The notes beneath the pieces are model-generated. The model was not told the origin of the DNA and searched no databases. It saw only the letters and a program-made list of their open reading frames with translations. From Shimia marina (lineage in GTDB: Bacteria; Pseudomonadota; Alphaproteobacteria; Rhodobacterales; Rhodobacteraceae): a DNA stretch of 64,000 nucleotides. Shown here piece after piece: positions 41,613 through 51,083 of the stretch; position 1 is the first letter of the stretch, and each line of letters starts with the position of its first letter. Where the stretch lies: contig NZ_CYPW01000027.1 of the NCBI RefSeq assembly GCF_001458175.1, forward strand, positions 54,256 through 118,255, in the 5' to 3' direction. A program made the position numbers and the translations under genes.

Positions 41613-42806
41613 ATGGGCGTTTCGCTTCCCAGAAAAGAGCTTTTTGATATTCCAGAGGGCGTGATCTATCTCGACGGCAATTCACTTGGCGTCTTGCCCA
41701 AAGGGGCCGCTGCCCGGGCGCAGCAGACCATCACAGAGGAATGGGGCGCACAGCTTATTCGCGCCTGGAACTCTGCGGGCTGGATGGCGTTGCCGCAGGT
41801 GGTGGGAGATCGGATTGCGGATTTGATCGGGGCTCCTGCGGGCTCTGTGGCCACCGGCGACACGCTGTCGATCAAAGTCTATCAGGCGCTTGCAGCCGCG
41901 TTGAAGATGCGGCCAGATCGCAAAGTCATCCTGAGCGACAATGGCAATTTCCCCTCCGATCTTTATATGGCGGAGGGGCTGATCAAGACCTTGGATCAGG
42001 GCTATACGCTGCGCACGCCCGCGCCAGAAGAGGTGATGGCGGCGATCACCGAAGAGGTTGCGGTGGTGATGTTGACGCAGGTGGATTACCGCTCTGGGCG
42101 CATGCATGATATGGCGGCCATCACCCAGCGCGCCCATGAGGTTGGCGCAGTGATGATCTGGGATCTGGCCCATTCTGCGGGGGCGGTTCAGCTCGACATG
42201 GCCGCAAGCAAGGCGGAATTTGCCGTTGGTTGTAGCTATAAATACCTCAATGGCGGGCCGGGCGCACCGGCGTTTATTTATGTGCGGCCTGATATTGTGG
42301 AGAGTATTGAGCCGGCACTGTCGGGTTGGCTTGGGCATGACGCGCCTTTTGCGATGGAGTTGAGCTATCGGCCTGCCTCCGCCACAGAACGCATGCGTGT
42401 GGGCACGCCCCCCATTTTGCAACTTGCTGTGCTACAGGAGGCGCTGACCGCGTGGGACGGGGTGGACATGGCCGAACTACGCGCCGCCTCTCAGAGGCTG
42501 TCGGATTTGTTTATCACTGAGGTGGAAAAGCGCTGCCCGATGTTGACGCTGGCCAGCCCGCGCGAGGCTTCCACGCGTGGCTCGCAAGTGTCATTTGCTT
42601 TTGAGCATGGCTATCTGGCCATGCAGGCGATCATTGATCGCGGGGTGATTGGCGATTTTCGGGCGCCCAATATCATGCGTTTTGGCTTCACGCCGCTCTA
42701 TCTGGACGATGCAGACATCATTGCTGCGGCTGAGATCATTGAAGAGGTGATGGCCAAGGAGCTTTGGCGCGCAGAGAAATATAATGTCCGCTTACGGGTG
42801 ACTTAG
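41613..42806 (+). CDS. kynU: Kynureninase
   Basis: A 397-residue PLP enzyme splitting kynurenine to anthranilate and alanine. The N-terminus IYLDGNSLGVLPKGA, the HSAGAVQLDM segment with PLP-contacting Asp/His (WDLAHSAG), and the Schiff-base Lys in GCSYKYLNGGPGAPAF are all present, as is RVGTPPILQLAVLQ. The ATG at 41613 lies 2 bp after the kynA stop; upstream in-frame ATG at 41586 lies in kynA. Co-expression with kynA is clear. Confidence 0.95.
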   Translation: MGVSLPRKELFDIPEGVIYLDGNSLGVLPKGAAARAQQTITEEWGAQLIRAWNSAGWMALPQVVGDRIADLIGAPAGSVATGDTLSIKVYQALAAALKMRPDRKVILSDNGNFPSDLYMAEGLIKTLDQGYTLRTPAPEEVMAAITEEVAVVMLTQVDYRSGRMHDMAAITQRAHEVGAVMIWDLAHSAGAVQLDMAASKAEFAVGCSYKYLNGGPGAPAFIYVRPDIVESIEPALSGWLGHDAPFAMELSYRPASATERMRVGTPPILQLAVLQEALTAWDGVDMAELRAASQRLSDLFITEVEKRCPMLTLASPREASTRGSQVSFAFEHGYLAMQAIIDRGVIGDFRAPNIMRFGFTPLYLDDADIIAAAEIIEEVMAKELWRAEKYNVRLRVT

Positions 42807-42836
42807 GCGTAGGTATTCTGCGAGATAAAATAGTAT

Positions 42837-42862
42837 TGGGTGGGGGGAGATCCTCCCGCCCA
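42837..42862 (+). terminator. Terminator between convergent kynU and acetyltransferase genes
   Basis: TGGGTGGGGGG and TCCTCCCGCCCA form an approximately 11-bp GC-rich stem with a few G-T pairs, followed by GTTTTGAC. It lies in the 77-bp convergent gap and could serve both strands. Confidence 0.7.
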
Positions 42863-42883
42863 GTTTTGACGCTTTCTGTTGTC

Positions 42884-43789
42884 TTACAGCGCTGAGGAAT
42901 GGTCGGCCTGCGCTGCCACGGCCATCAGCCTGCGATCCAGCAGATTTAGGGGCGACATCAGACGCCCCAGCGGCGGCCACCATCCCCAAGTGCCGCCAAG
43001 CGCGCGGGGCTTGGCTCCGGTGCCGAGTTTGAAGCGTGCGAGCCCCGGGGCTTTGTCTGTATCAATGGTACCCAGTTCCAGCTGCGTGACACCTTTGGCG
43101 GATAGCCATTGCATGGCCTCCCAAAGCAATAAGTTATGAGCACAGAGGCTGCGGCCATGGGGGGTGCTGTGGCCAATGTGATAGCTTGCGCTGCGCCCAT
43201 GACAGAGAAACAGCATGGCGGCGACCTCATGTTTGCCATCAAAGGCCGTGAAGAGTTTCGCAGCGCCGGGGTTCGCGCGCCCATAGGCTCGCGTCAGTTC
43301 CTCAGACCAGGTCTTGTAGCCGCGGGCGCTTTGTTGGTCCTGATCCTTTTGCAGCAGCCAGATGTCAGGTTTGCTGGGCAGGTTTTGGCGGGTGATGCGC
43401 AGGTTCTGACTTTGAGAAAATGTCAGGCGGTTGCGCCACTTCTGATGCATTTGGGCGCGCAGATCCCCAGTGAGAGACAGTTGCGCCACATAGCTGGGCG
43501 ACATCAACCCCACCGCGCCCAGGGAAGCCAGCCAGGGTGCGGGATGATCCGGGCTGATCACCAAAAGCGATTTGTGTAAATTGGCTGCGCGCAAATTGTC
43601 GCCTAGGGTGTCGCGGCAGAGCTGTGCGCGCGGCAGCAGGGCGACAGGGAGTTTGCCAAAGCGACGCTGCAAAACCAGCGTGCCGTCAGATAAGGTGACA
43701 CTTTGCCCGCCCACCATGGTGACGGCCTGACGGTATTCGCCGCTTTGTTGAAGCGGCTTGGCGGGGAGGGGCATTTGAGCATCAAACAT
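42884..43789 (-). CDS. GNAT/FemAB-like acyltransferase (BioF2-like)
   Basis: A 301-residue protein. The C-terminal half has the Acetyltransf_6/FemAB-like pattern: MHQKWRNRLTFSQSQNLRI, TAFDGKHEVAAMLFLCHGRSASYHIGHS, LLLWEAMQWLSAKGVTQLELGTID and LARFKLGTGAKPRALGGTW. Such proteins transfer acyl or aminoacyl groups in the envelope or to small molecules; the substrate is unknown. A second ATG five codons in (MPLPAKPLQ) is an alternative start. It is monocistronic between kynU and a small membrane ORF. Confidence 0.75.
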   Translation of the reverse strand: MFDAQMPLPAKPLQQSGEYRQAVTMVGGQSVTLSDGTLVLQRRFGKLPVALLPRAQLCRDTLGDNLRAANLHKSLLVISPDHPAPWLASLGAVGLMSPSYVAQLSLTGDLRAQMHQKWRNRLTFSQSQNLRITRQNLPSKPDIWLLQKDQDQQSARGYKTWSEELTRAYGRANPGAAKLFTAFDGKHEVAAMLFLCHGRSASYHIGHSTPHGRSLCAHNLLLWEAMQWLSAKGVTQLELGTIDTDKAPGLARFKLGTGAKPRALGGTWGWWPPLGRLMSPLNLLDRRLMAVAAQADHSSAL

Positions 43790-43819
43790 AAGCTCATTAA
43801 CACCTCAGAAACCTAATTC

Positions 43820-43978
43820 ATGGTTAATGAAGTCATGAGAAAACCGAGTCACACCTCCGTATTTGGGCATAATCTGCCTGCGCAACGCTGGACAAAAGCC
43901 TCCGCTGTGCTTGTGGCGACGCTTCTTTCTGTGCCGGTGTTTGTCGTGCTGACAGCGATTGATTGGCTGTTTCTTTAA
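43820..43978 (+). CDS. Small membrane protein, 52 residues, uncharacterised
   Basis: A short frame in the gap divergent from the acyltransferase gene. It reads a basic hydrophilic head (MVNEVMRKPSHTSVFG..) and one hydrophobic helix near residues 28-52 (SAVLVATLLSVPVFVVLTA). A second ATG at 43835 (MRKPSH, 47 residues) has GAAG just upstream and may be the true start. No family recognised. The amphipathic-then-membrane layout looks coding rather than random, but expression is unproven. Confidence 0.5.
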   Translation: MVNEVMRKPSHTSVFGHNLPAQRWTKASAVLVATLLSVPVFVVLTAIDWLFL

Positions 43979-44104
43979 AGCGTTTTTCGCGCATCATCTC
44001 GATGGCGATGCGCCCGCTCGCAGAAATTCCCCGGAATTTGTCGTTAGTTGGCTGTGGCCCTATTGACGTCCCGCGACCGCTGAATTAGGAAAAGCGCATT
44101 CTTG

Positions 44105-44178
44105 GCGGGTATGGTGAAATGGTATCATAAGAGCCTTCCAAGCTTAAGGTGCGGGTTCGATTCCCGCTACCCGCTCCA
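44105..44178 (+). tRNA. tRNA-Gly (anticodon UCC)
   Basis: 74 nt with encoded CCA. The acceptor stem is GCGGGTA/TACCCGC, the T-arm is GCGGG-TTCGATT-CCCGC and the anticodon loop is CTTCCAA, giving anticodon UCC for glycine. The anticodon stem has one A-A mismatch at its base and one G-T pair. No other tRNA is adjacent. Confidence 0.95.
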
Positions 44179-44395
44179 AGAATATGTTCTCCCAATAGTG
44201 ATCTGAACTTAAAGTTAGCTCCGCCGCTTACTGCACTGATTTATATCCGTTAATTGATGTTTTGATCTGAGATTTTGTGGTGCGCCGCCTGTCCCGGTTG
44301 TGGCAACTTCACGTTTTTTGCGCTCTGCGCTTGACCCTTGCTGCAGGCTTGGCCACTAACGGCAAGAAGTTCACTTGACAGCGCAAGGGCATCCC
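44179..44395. other. Intergenic region between tRNA-Gly and the ABC exporter
   Basis: A 217-bp stretch. The sequence just after the tRNA is AT-richer than its surroundings, consistent with a promoter or tRNA 3' end. I see no gene or clear hairpin. With 43979-44104 it frames the tRNA in a gap of about 420 bp. Confidence 0.5.
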
Positions 44396-46183
44396 ATGGC
44401 CAGACAGCCGCAGCTTACATCCAGCGAACAGGATCGTGAGAAAAGCAAAAACATTAGTGCCCTGAGAGGGTTGCGCCCGTTTTTGAAACCATATCGTTTC
44501 CATGCTTTCCTGGCGCTTTGTGCGCTGACGCTGACGGCGTCCGTCTCTTTGATGCTGCCGGTGGCAGTGCGGCGGGTTGTGGATAACTTTGGCACGGAAA
44601 GTGATGCGCTGCTGGATAAGTATTTTCTGGCCGCTTTAGGATTTGCCGCGCTTCTCGCGGTGGGCACGGCACTGCGGTATCTCTTGGTTACAAAGCTTGG
44701 GGAGTTGGTGGTCACGGATATCCGCAAGGCGGTGTTTGCCCGTGTCATCAATATGAGCCCCTCTTTCTTTGAAACCCTGATGACGGGTGAGGTACTGAGC
44801 CGGATCACCACGGATACAACGGTCATTCAGTCGGTGATTGGTTCGTCGATTTCCATCGCTCTGCGCAATGTCCTGCTGTTTTTTGGGGGTCTTGCGCTGA
44901 TGCTGTTCACCTCCACCAAGCTCACTTTGATGGTGTTGCTTGTGGTGCCGATGGTGATTGTGCCGATCATGGTTTTGGGGCGGCGGCTGCGCCGGTTGAG
45001 CCGAGAAAATCAGGATTGGATTGCGGAAAGCTCTGGCAATGCCTCGGAGGCGCTTTTGTCTGTGCAGACGGTGCAGGCCTTTACCCATGAGGCCCAGACC
45101 AGAGCGGGTTTTGACCGCGTCACAGACTTGTCCCTGAGCGCGGCGATGCGCCGGATCAATACCCGCGCAGTTTTGACGATGATTGTGATCTTTCTGATTT
45201 TCACTGGCGTTGTTGTGGTGTTGTGGATGGGCGCGCGGGATGTGCGTGCCGGTGGCATGAGTGTCGGTGTGCTGGTGCAGTTTGTGATCTACTCGGTGAT
45301 GGTGGCGGGCTCTGTTGGGGCGCTGTCTGAGATCTGGAGTGAGTTGCAGCGCGCCGCGGGGGCCACGGAGCGGCTGGTGGAGCTCCTCTATGCAGAAGAC
45401 AGCGTTTTGGATCCTGATGCACCTAAGGCGCTCGCTTTGCCGGTCAAGGGCGAGATCACCTTTGCGGATGTGTCTTTCCGCTACCCTGCGCGGCCGGATG
45501 CGCCGGCGCTGGATCATGTGGATCTGACCATTCAGCCGGGGGAAACCGTGGCCTTGGTGGGTCCTTCGGGGGCGGGCAAGACCACAATCATTCAGATGCT
45601 GCAGCGGTTTTATGACCCGGTCAGCGGTGAGGTGCGTCTGGATGGTGTGCCTTTGCCACAGATGCAGCGCGAGGCCTTCCGCCAGCATATGGCGCTGGTG
45701 CCGCAGGATCCGGTGATTTTTGCACAAAGTGCCCGTGACAATATCCGATTTGGCCGCCTTGATGCGAGTGATGCTGAGGTTGAGGCCGCTGCAAAGACCG
45801 CTGCCGCACATGAGTTCATCTCTGCTTTGCCAGAGGGCTATGACAGCCCATTGGGTGAACGTGGCGTGATGCTCTCGGGGGGGCAGAAACAGCGTATCGC
45901 CATCGCACGGGCGATCTTGCGCGATGCACCGGTGCTGTTGCTGGATGAGGCGACTTCCGCACTTGATGCAGAAAGTGAGCGTCTGGTGCAGGCGGCTGTG
46001 GATGCGCTGTCTCAGGATCGTACCACCATCATCGTGGCGCATCGTCTGGCCACAGTGAAAAAGGCGGATCGCATCATTGTCATGGATGAAGGGCGTATTG
46101 TGGCGCAGGGGCGTCATGACGATCTTGTGGCGCAAGACGGGCTTTATGCCAAATTGGCACGTCTGCAATTTACCGCCGGTTGA
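44396..46183 (+). CDS. ABC exporter, fused membrane and ATPase domains (MsbA/ABCB-like)
   Basis: A 595-residue half-transporter: six transmembrane helices (about residues 25-310), then an ATPase domain with Walker A VGPSGAGKTT, Q-loop, signature LSGGQKQR, Walker B VLLLDEATSALD and the switch His in VAHRL. It would homodimerise to export a lipid, drug or peptide; the substrate is not readable. The ATG at 44396 has AAGGG 8 nt upstream, better than the TTG at 44375. Monocistronic. Confidence 0.9.
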   Translation: MARQPQLTSSEQDREKSKNISALRGLRPFLKPYRFHAFLALCALTLTASVSLMLPVAVRRVVDNFGTESDALLDKYFLAALGFAALLAVGTALRYLLVTKLGELVVTDIRKAVFARVINMSPSFFETLMTGEVLSRITTDTTVIQSVIGSSISIALRNVLLFFGGLALMLFTSTKLTLMVLLVVPMVIVPIMVLGRRLRRLSRENQDWIAESSGNASEALLSVQTVQAFTHEAQTRAGFDRVTDLSLSAAMRRINTRAVLTMIVIFLIFTGVVVVLWMGARDVRAGGMSVGVLVQFVIYSVMVAGSVGALSEIWSELQRAAGATERLVELLYAEDSVLDPDAPKALALPVKGEITFADVSFRYPARPDAPALDHVDLTIQPGETVALVGPSGAGKTTIIQMLQRFYDPVSGEVRLDGVPLPQMQREAFRQHMALVPQDPVIFAQSARDNIRFGRLDASDAEVEAAAKTAAAHEFISALPEGYDSPLGERGVMLSGGQKQRIAIARAILRDAPVLLLDEATSALDAESERLVQAAVDALSQDRTTIIVAHRLATVKKADRIIVMDEGRIVAQGRHDDLVAQDGLYAKLARLQFTAG

Positions 46184-46409
46184 GCCGCTTTACGGAAGGG
46201 GGGCATGCGGCTCTCTTGCGCGCTAGAGTGGTTTTTCAACTGGACGGCCCCATTTATGGGGTTAATCTGACGTAACGTTTTCGGGCTGATTGACCTTAGG
46301 TTGCACTGGCCTCAGGCCGGTGCGCCGGTGTCTTTAAGTACGGACTTAACGTAATGCGGCAAAAGCGCGCTTGCAGAGGTGGGCAAGCCGAAAAAGGGGG
46401 AGGAAGCAT

Positions 46410-48305
46410 ATGAGCTTTGAGAATCTGGCGGAACTGAGAGCCATTGAAACGGAGAAAACCTGGGAGGAGCGCGACAAACCTGTGACCATCTTTGAGATGC
46501 TCACGCGCACCAAGGCAAAACATCCCAACCGTCCTGCTGTGAGCTATCAGATTTTCTCTGGTCCAACGGATAAGGCGGAGACCCTGAGCTGGTCGGAACT
46601 GCATGCCAAAACAGCACAGGCGGCCAATATGTTCCGCGATATGGGCATTGGCGAGAAAGACACGGTGGCCTATGTGCTGCCCAACTGTAACGAGACGCTC
46701 GTCACCCTTCTGGGGGGCATGGTTGCGGGGATCGTGAACCCGATCAACCCACTGCTTGAGCCAGAGCAGATTGGCGCGATCCTGCGGGAGACGGATGCCA
46801 AGGTTGTTGTCTCGCTGAAGGGCTTCCCCAAGACTGACGTGGCACAGAAAGTGGCCGAAGCGGTACGCCACGCACCGCACGTGCATACGGTGCTTGAGAT
46901 TGATCTGAACAAATACCTGACCCCGCCGAAAAGCTGGATCGTGCCTTTGATCCGTCCCAAGGTGACCGGTCCCAAACACGCAGATTTCAAAGACTTCAAC
47001 AAAGAGCTGGCCAAATATCCAACCACTTTGCAGTTTGAAGATCACAAGGTTGATCGCGTTGGTGCCTATTTCCACACAGGTGGCACCACGGGCATGCCCA
47101 AAGTGGCGCAGCACCTCTATTCCGGCATGATCTATAATGGTTGGCTGGGCGATCGTCTGCTCTTCACGGAAGAAGACAACATCATGTGCCCGCTGCCGCT
47201 GTTCCACGTTTTTGCGGTGCATGTGATCATGCAGGCGGCGCTGTCTTCTGGGGCGCATGTGGTGTTCCCGACGCCGCAGGGCTATCGCGGCGATGGTGTC
47301 TTTGACAACTTCTGGAAGTTGATTGAGCGGTGGAAGATTTCCTTCATCATCACGGTGCCTACGGCGGTTTCTGCGCTGATGCAGCGCCCTGTGGATGCGG
47401 ATATCTCCTCTGTGAAGACAGCGTTCTCAGGGTCTGCCCCCATGCCGATGGAGCTTTTCAAGCGGTTTGAGAGCACCTGTGGTGTGGATATCGTGGAAGG
47501 CTATGGCTTGACCGAGGCGACCTGCCTTGTGTCCTGTAACCCACCGACCGGTGATAAGAAGGTCGGTTCTGTTGGTCTGCCTTTGCCTTATACTGATGTG
47601 CGCATTTTCAAGGATACGCCGGAAGGCCCGGAGGAATGCGCGGCGGATGAGATTGGCGAAATTTGCATTTCCAATCCGGGTGTTTTTGCAGGCAATACCT
47701 ATACCGAAGCGGATAAGAATGTGGATCTTTATCACCACGAGAAATATCTGCGCACCGGGGATCTGGGCCGGATTGATGGCGACGGGTATCTGTGGATCAC
47801 CGGTCGCGCCAAGGATCTGATCATTCGTGGGGGTCACAACATTGACCCGGCAGAGATCGAAGAGGCGATGCTGGCGCACCATGATGTGGCCTTTGCCGGG
47901 GCCATCGGTCAGCCGGATGCTCACGCGGGCGAGGTGCCTTGTGTCTATGTGGAGCTTGTGGAAGGCGCGAGTGTTTCCAAAGAAGAGCTGATGAACCACG
48001 CCAAGGTGCATGTGCATGAACGTGCCGCGCATCCGAAGTTTGTGGAGGTTATGCCGGAGCTGCCCAAAACAGCTGTGGGTAAGATCTTTAAACCTGATCT
48101 GCGCAAGGCTGCGATCAAACGGATCTATGACGCGGCGCTGTCCAAGGCTGGTGTGGATGCGCATGTGGATCACGTGCTGGACGACAAGAAACGCGGCCTG
48201 ATCGCGCAGGTGAAAACCACCGGTGGGGCCACGGACGCAGATGTGGGCAAGGTGCTTGGCGATTTTGTGCGCCCATGGGAATGGGCCAAAGACGAAGCTG
48301 CCTGA
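46410..48305 (+). CDS. Acyl-CoA synthetase (AMP-binding family)
   Basis: A 631-residue adenylate-forming ligase activating a carboxylic acid, probably a fatty acid, to its CoA thioester. The AMP-binding loop is HTGGTTGMPK (residues 222-231). VEGYGLTEATC and YLRTGDLGRIDGDGYLWITGRAKDLIIRGGHNIDP are the A5-A8 core motifs, and TAVGKIFKPDLRK carries the catalytic Lys. The ATG at 46410 follows GGGGAGGAAGC. Ends before a strong terminator. Confidence 0.9.
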   Translation: MSFENLAELRAIETEKTWEERDKPVTIFEMLTRTKAKHPNRPAVSYQIFSGPTDKAETLSWSELHAKTAQAANMFRDMGIGEKDTVAYVLPNCNETLVTLLGGMVAGIVNPINPLLEPEQIGAILRETDAKVVVSLKGFPKTDVAQKVAEAVRHAPHVHTVLEIDLNKYLTPPKSWIVPLIRPKVTGPKHADFKDFNKELAKYPTTLQFEDHKVDRVGAYFHTGGTTGMPKVAQHLYSGMIYNGWLGDRLLFTEEDNIMCPLPLFHVFAVHVIMQAALSSGAHVVFPTPQGYRGDGVFDNFWKLIERWKISFIITVPTAVSALMQRPVDADISSVKTAFSGSAPMPMELFKRFESTCGVDIVEGYGLTEATCLVSCNPPTGDKKVGSVGLPLPYTDVRIFKDTPEGPEECAADEIGEICISNPGVFAGNTYTEADKNVDLYHHEKYLRTGDLGRIDGDGYLWITGRAKDLIIRGGHNIDPAEIEEAMLAHHDVAFAGAIGQPDAHAGEVPCVYVELVEGASVSKEELMNHAKVHVHERAAHPKFVEVMPELPKTAVGKIFKPDLRKAAIKRIYDAALSKAGVDAHVDHVLDDKKRGLIAQVKTTGGATDADVGKVLGDFVRPWEWAKDEAA

Positions 48306-48331
48306 GGCCGCCTCTGATGCGTGAAGTTCTG

Positions 48332-48361
48332 AAAGGGCGCCCTGACCGGGGCGCCCTTTTT
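48332..48361 (+). terminator. Rho-independent terminator of the acyl-CoA synthetase gene
   Basis: AAAGGGCGCCC (48332-48342) and GGGCGCCCTTT (48349-48359) form an 11-bp perfect stem with a 6-nt loop, followed by T residues. A textbook terminator. Confidence 0.92.
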
Positions 48362-48436
48362 GATGTGTCTCATTTTTGTTGCTTTACCGGTGACAAAAAT
48401 CCGGTCACCGTCCTCTGGTAACAAAAGGAGACAGGC

Positions 48437-49396
48437 ATGGCTGGGCATGGGTATGAAACTGGACGGCTGGATCTGCCATTTGTGGGCATTTCAACCTTTG
48501 GCAAACGTCCTTATGTGGCGGATTGGAGCTGTCTGGAAGCCGATGTGGCCGTATTGGGCGCGCCGTTTGACTTTGGCACTCAGTGGCGCAGCGGTGCGCG
48601 GTTCGGGCCAAGGGCGGTGCGCGAGGCCTCCACGCTTTTCAGCTTTGGTCATGCCGGGGCCTATGATCACGAGGATGACGCGACCTATCTGCCCGCAAGC
48701 GTGCGCATTGTGGACATGGGGGATGCAGATATCGTGCATACCGACACGGTGAAGAGCCACGCCAATATCGAGACCGGCGTGCGCGCCGCTTTGGCGGCCG
48801 GGGCGCTGCCGGTGACCATTGGCGGAGATCACTCGATCAACATTCCCTGCATCAACGCCTTTGACGATCAGGGAGACATTCACATTCTGCAGATTGATGC
48901 GCATCTGGATTTTGTGGATGAGCGCCATGGGGTGCGCCATGGTCATGGAAACCCGATGCGGCGCGCGGCGGAAAAACCTTATGTCACTGGGCTGACGCAG
49001 ATTGGTATTCGCAATGTGAGCTCCACTGCGCGTGAAGGTTACGCCGATGCGCGTGCTATGGGCAGTACGATTTTGAGCGTGCGTCAGGCGCGCGCGCTGG
49101 GGCCTCAAGGCACTGTTGCACATATTCCCAAGGGTGCACGTGTCTATATCACCATCGATATTGATGCTTTCTGTCCCTCGATTGCGCCCGGGACGGGCAC
49201 GCCAAGCCATGGCGGTTTCCTCTATTATGATGTGTTGGAGGTGTTGCAGATCGTGGCGCGCGATCATGAGGTGGTTGGGATTGATCTGGTTGAGGTGGCG
49301 CCGGATTACGATCACACAGGATCGACCGCCATTCTGGCCGCGCAGGTGCTTCTTAATTTGCTGGGCTTCGTGTTCCATGCGAGAGGCGCGCGCTGA
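48437..49396 (+). CDS. Ureohydrolase of the agmatinase/guanidino-acid hydrolase family
   Basis: A 319-residue binuclear metal hydrolase that releases urea from a guanidino compound. Metal ligands are in TIGGDHSINIP, ILQIDAHLDF and ITIDIDAFCPSIAPGTGTPSHGG, and near the end GIDLVEVAPDYDHTGSTAILAA. Note DIDAFCPS, where many agmatinases read DIDxxDP, so substrate may be agmatine, guanidinobutyrate or guanidinopropionate. The ATG at 48437 follows AAAAGGAGACAG. Monocistronic or read with the next gene (104-bp gap). Confidence 0.88.
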   Translation: MAGHGYETGRLDLPFVGISTFGKRPYVADWSCLEADVAVLGAPFDFGTQWRSGARFGPRAVREASTLFSFGHAGAYDHEDDATYLPASVRIVDMGDADIVHTDTVKSHANIETGVRAALAAGALPVTIGGDHSINIPCINAFDDQGDIHILQIDAHLDFVDERHGVRHGHGNPMRRAAEKPYVTGLTQIGIRNVSSTAREGYADARAMGSTILSVRQARALGPQGTVAHIPKGARVYITIDIDAFCPSIAPGTGTPSHGGFLYYDVLEVLQIVARDHEVVGIDLVEVAPDYDHTGSTAILAAQVLLNLLGFVFHARGAR

Positions 49397-49500
49397 ACAG
49401 GTACAAAACCGATCTGATGGGAGCGCACAGGGGGCCACTTGCAACGGGCCTGGCAGCCATTAGATTATGCGCAAAAGCATCTTCCAACAGGATAACCTCC

Positions 49501-50544
49501 ATGAAAATGAACCCGCTGGGCCGTACGGGCCTGACTGTTTCCGAGTATTGCCTCGGCACCATGACGTTTGGCACCCAGACAAGTGAAGAGGGCGCGCATG
49601 CGCAGATGGATCTGGCGCTGGATCACGGCATCAATTTTATCGATGCCGCTGAGATGTATCCGGTGAACCCGATCAGTGCAGAAACCCAGGGGCGGACAGA
49701 AGAATATCTGGGCACGTGGTTTGCCAAGACCGGTCGCCGCAAGGACTGGGTGCTGGCCACCAAACATTCTGGCGTCGGGATGAAACATGTGCGCGACGGT
49801 GCGCCGATCACGGCGCAAAGCGTGCCTGAGGCGATTGAAGGGTCGCTGAAGCGTCTGCAAACCGATCACATCGACCTCTATCAGCTGCACTGGCCCAACC
49901 GTGGCTCTTATATGTTCCGCCAGAATTGGGACTATGATCCCTCCGCGCAAAACAAAGAGAAGACATTGGCCAATATGCTGGAGGTGCTGGAGGCGCTCCA
50001 GAAAGAAGTGGATCGCGGCACCATCGGGGCCATTGGGCTGTCTAATGAAAGCGCCTGGGGCACGTCGCAGTGGCTGCGTCTGTCAGAAGACCGGGGTCTG
50101 CCACGGGTGGCCTCTGTGCAGAACGAATATTCTCTGTTGTGCCGTCTGTATGATACCGACATGGCGGAGATGAGCCTCAACGAAGATGTGGGGCTGCTGG
50201 CGTTTTCACCGCTGGCCACCGGGCTTCTGACCGGGAAGTATCAGAATGGCCAGACTCCAGAAGGCTCGCGCAAGGCGATCAATGGGGATCTTGGCGGGCG
50301 CGTCTCTGTGCGGGTGTTTGATGCGGTACAGGCCTATCTCGATATCGCGGCCAAACATGGGATCGATCCGGTGCATATGGCTATGGCCTTCACCGTGCAG
50401 CGCCCGTTCATGTGTTCTTCCATCTTTGGCGCAACCACGCTAGAGCAGCTTGAGCATATCCTCAAAGGGGCTGATTTGCGGTTGAGCGATGAGATCCTTA
50501 AGGAGATCAACGCTGCAAACCGCGCCCACCCGATGCCTTACTAA
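49501..50544 (+). CDS. tas: Tas-like NADP(H)-dependent aldo-keto reductase
   Basis: A 347-residue aldo-keto reductase resembling E. coli Tas in length and sequence (MTFGTQTSEEGAHAQMDLALDHGINFIDAAEMYPVNP; ETQGRTEEYLGTWFAK). The catalytic tetrad can be placed: Asp and Tyr in IDAAEMYP, Lys in LATKHSG, His in YQLHWP. The ATG at 49501 follows GGATAACCTCC. Physiological substrate unknown. Confidence 0.88.
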   Translation: MKMNPLGRTGLTVSEYCLGTMTFGTQTSEEGAHAQMDLALDHGINFIDAAEMYPVNPISAETQGRTEEYLGTWFAKTGRRKDWVLATKHSGVGMKHVRDGAPITAQSVPEAIEGSLKRLQTDHIDLYQLHWPNRGSYMFRQNWDYDPSAQNKEKTLANMLEVLEALQKEVDRGTIGAIGLSNESAWGTSQWLRLSEDRGLPRVASVQNEYSLLCRLYDTDMAEMSLNEDVGLLAFSPLATGLLTGKYQNGQTPEGSRKAINGDLGGRVSVRVFDAVQAYLDIAAKHGIDPVHMAMAFTVQRPFMCSSIFGATTLEQLEHILKGADLRLSDEILKEINAANRAHPMPY

Positions 50545-50565
50545 GAGAGCGAAGACCTCAATCTG

Positions 50566-51075
50566 ATGACACAGCCTGCTTCCCCCAATGATGAGACGCC
50601 GGAGGTCTTGGCCTCCATTTCCGCTTCTGGTCCGCGCCGTGTGTTCGGTATTGCGACACTGGCTGTTTTGGGGGGCTTGCTGTTGTATCTGGGGCTGAGC
50701 ACAAGCCCGTCACCGCTCTGGCAGGTGTTTCTGTTGGTGCTTGGGGTGCTTGTGCTGTTGCTGGCAGAAAAGACCCGGCGGGCGACAGAAAGGGTCATTC
50801 AACTCACCCATGCAGGGCTCTTCACCGATCAGGGGGAAGAGATCGCAAAGCTTGACGCCATCGTGGGGGTTAAGCGCGGCATGTTTGACCTCAAGCCCTC
50901 CAATGGATTCAGCTTGTTGCTCAGCACAGCGCGTTCACGCAGATGGCAGCCGGGCATGTGGTGGGCCTGGGGGCGTCGCGTTGGGATTGGCGGTGTGACG
51001 CCGGGCTCACAATCCAAAACCATGGCTCAAATTCTGGAAGCCTTGCTTGTGGAGCGTGGCCAGGCCGCTCAGTGA
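50566..51075 (+). CDS. Hypothetical two-helix membrane protein
   Basis: A 169-residue protein with a polar N-terminus, two adjacent transmembrane helices (about 30-46 and 52-68) and a cytoplasmic PH-like or beta-rich C-terminal half (ERVIQLTHAGLFTDQGEEIAKLDAIVGVKRGMF). It starts 21 bp after the aldo-keto reductase gene and is convergent with the Tad genes. I do not recognise the family. Confidence 0.75.
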   Translation: MTQPASPNDETPEVLASISASGPRRVFGIATLAVLGGLLLYLGLSTSPSPLWQVFLLVLGVLVLLLAEKTRRATERVIQLTHAGLFTDQGEEIAKLDAIVGVKRGMFDLKPSNGFSLLLSTARSRRWQPGMWWAWGRRVGIGGVTPGSQSKTMAQILEALLVERGQAAQ

Positions 51076-51083
51076 TGTCGTGG

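Noticed and set aside
44636-46168. Minus-strand frame of 510 codons opposite the ABC exporter
   Set aside because: Antisense to Walker and signature motifs of a clear transporter; no start context or motif.
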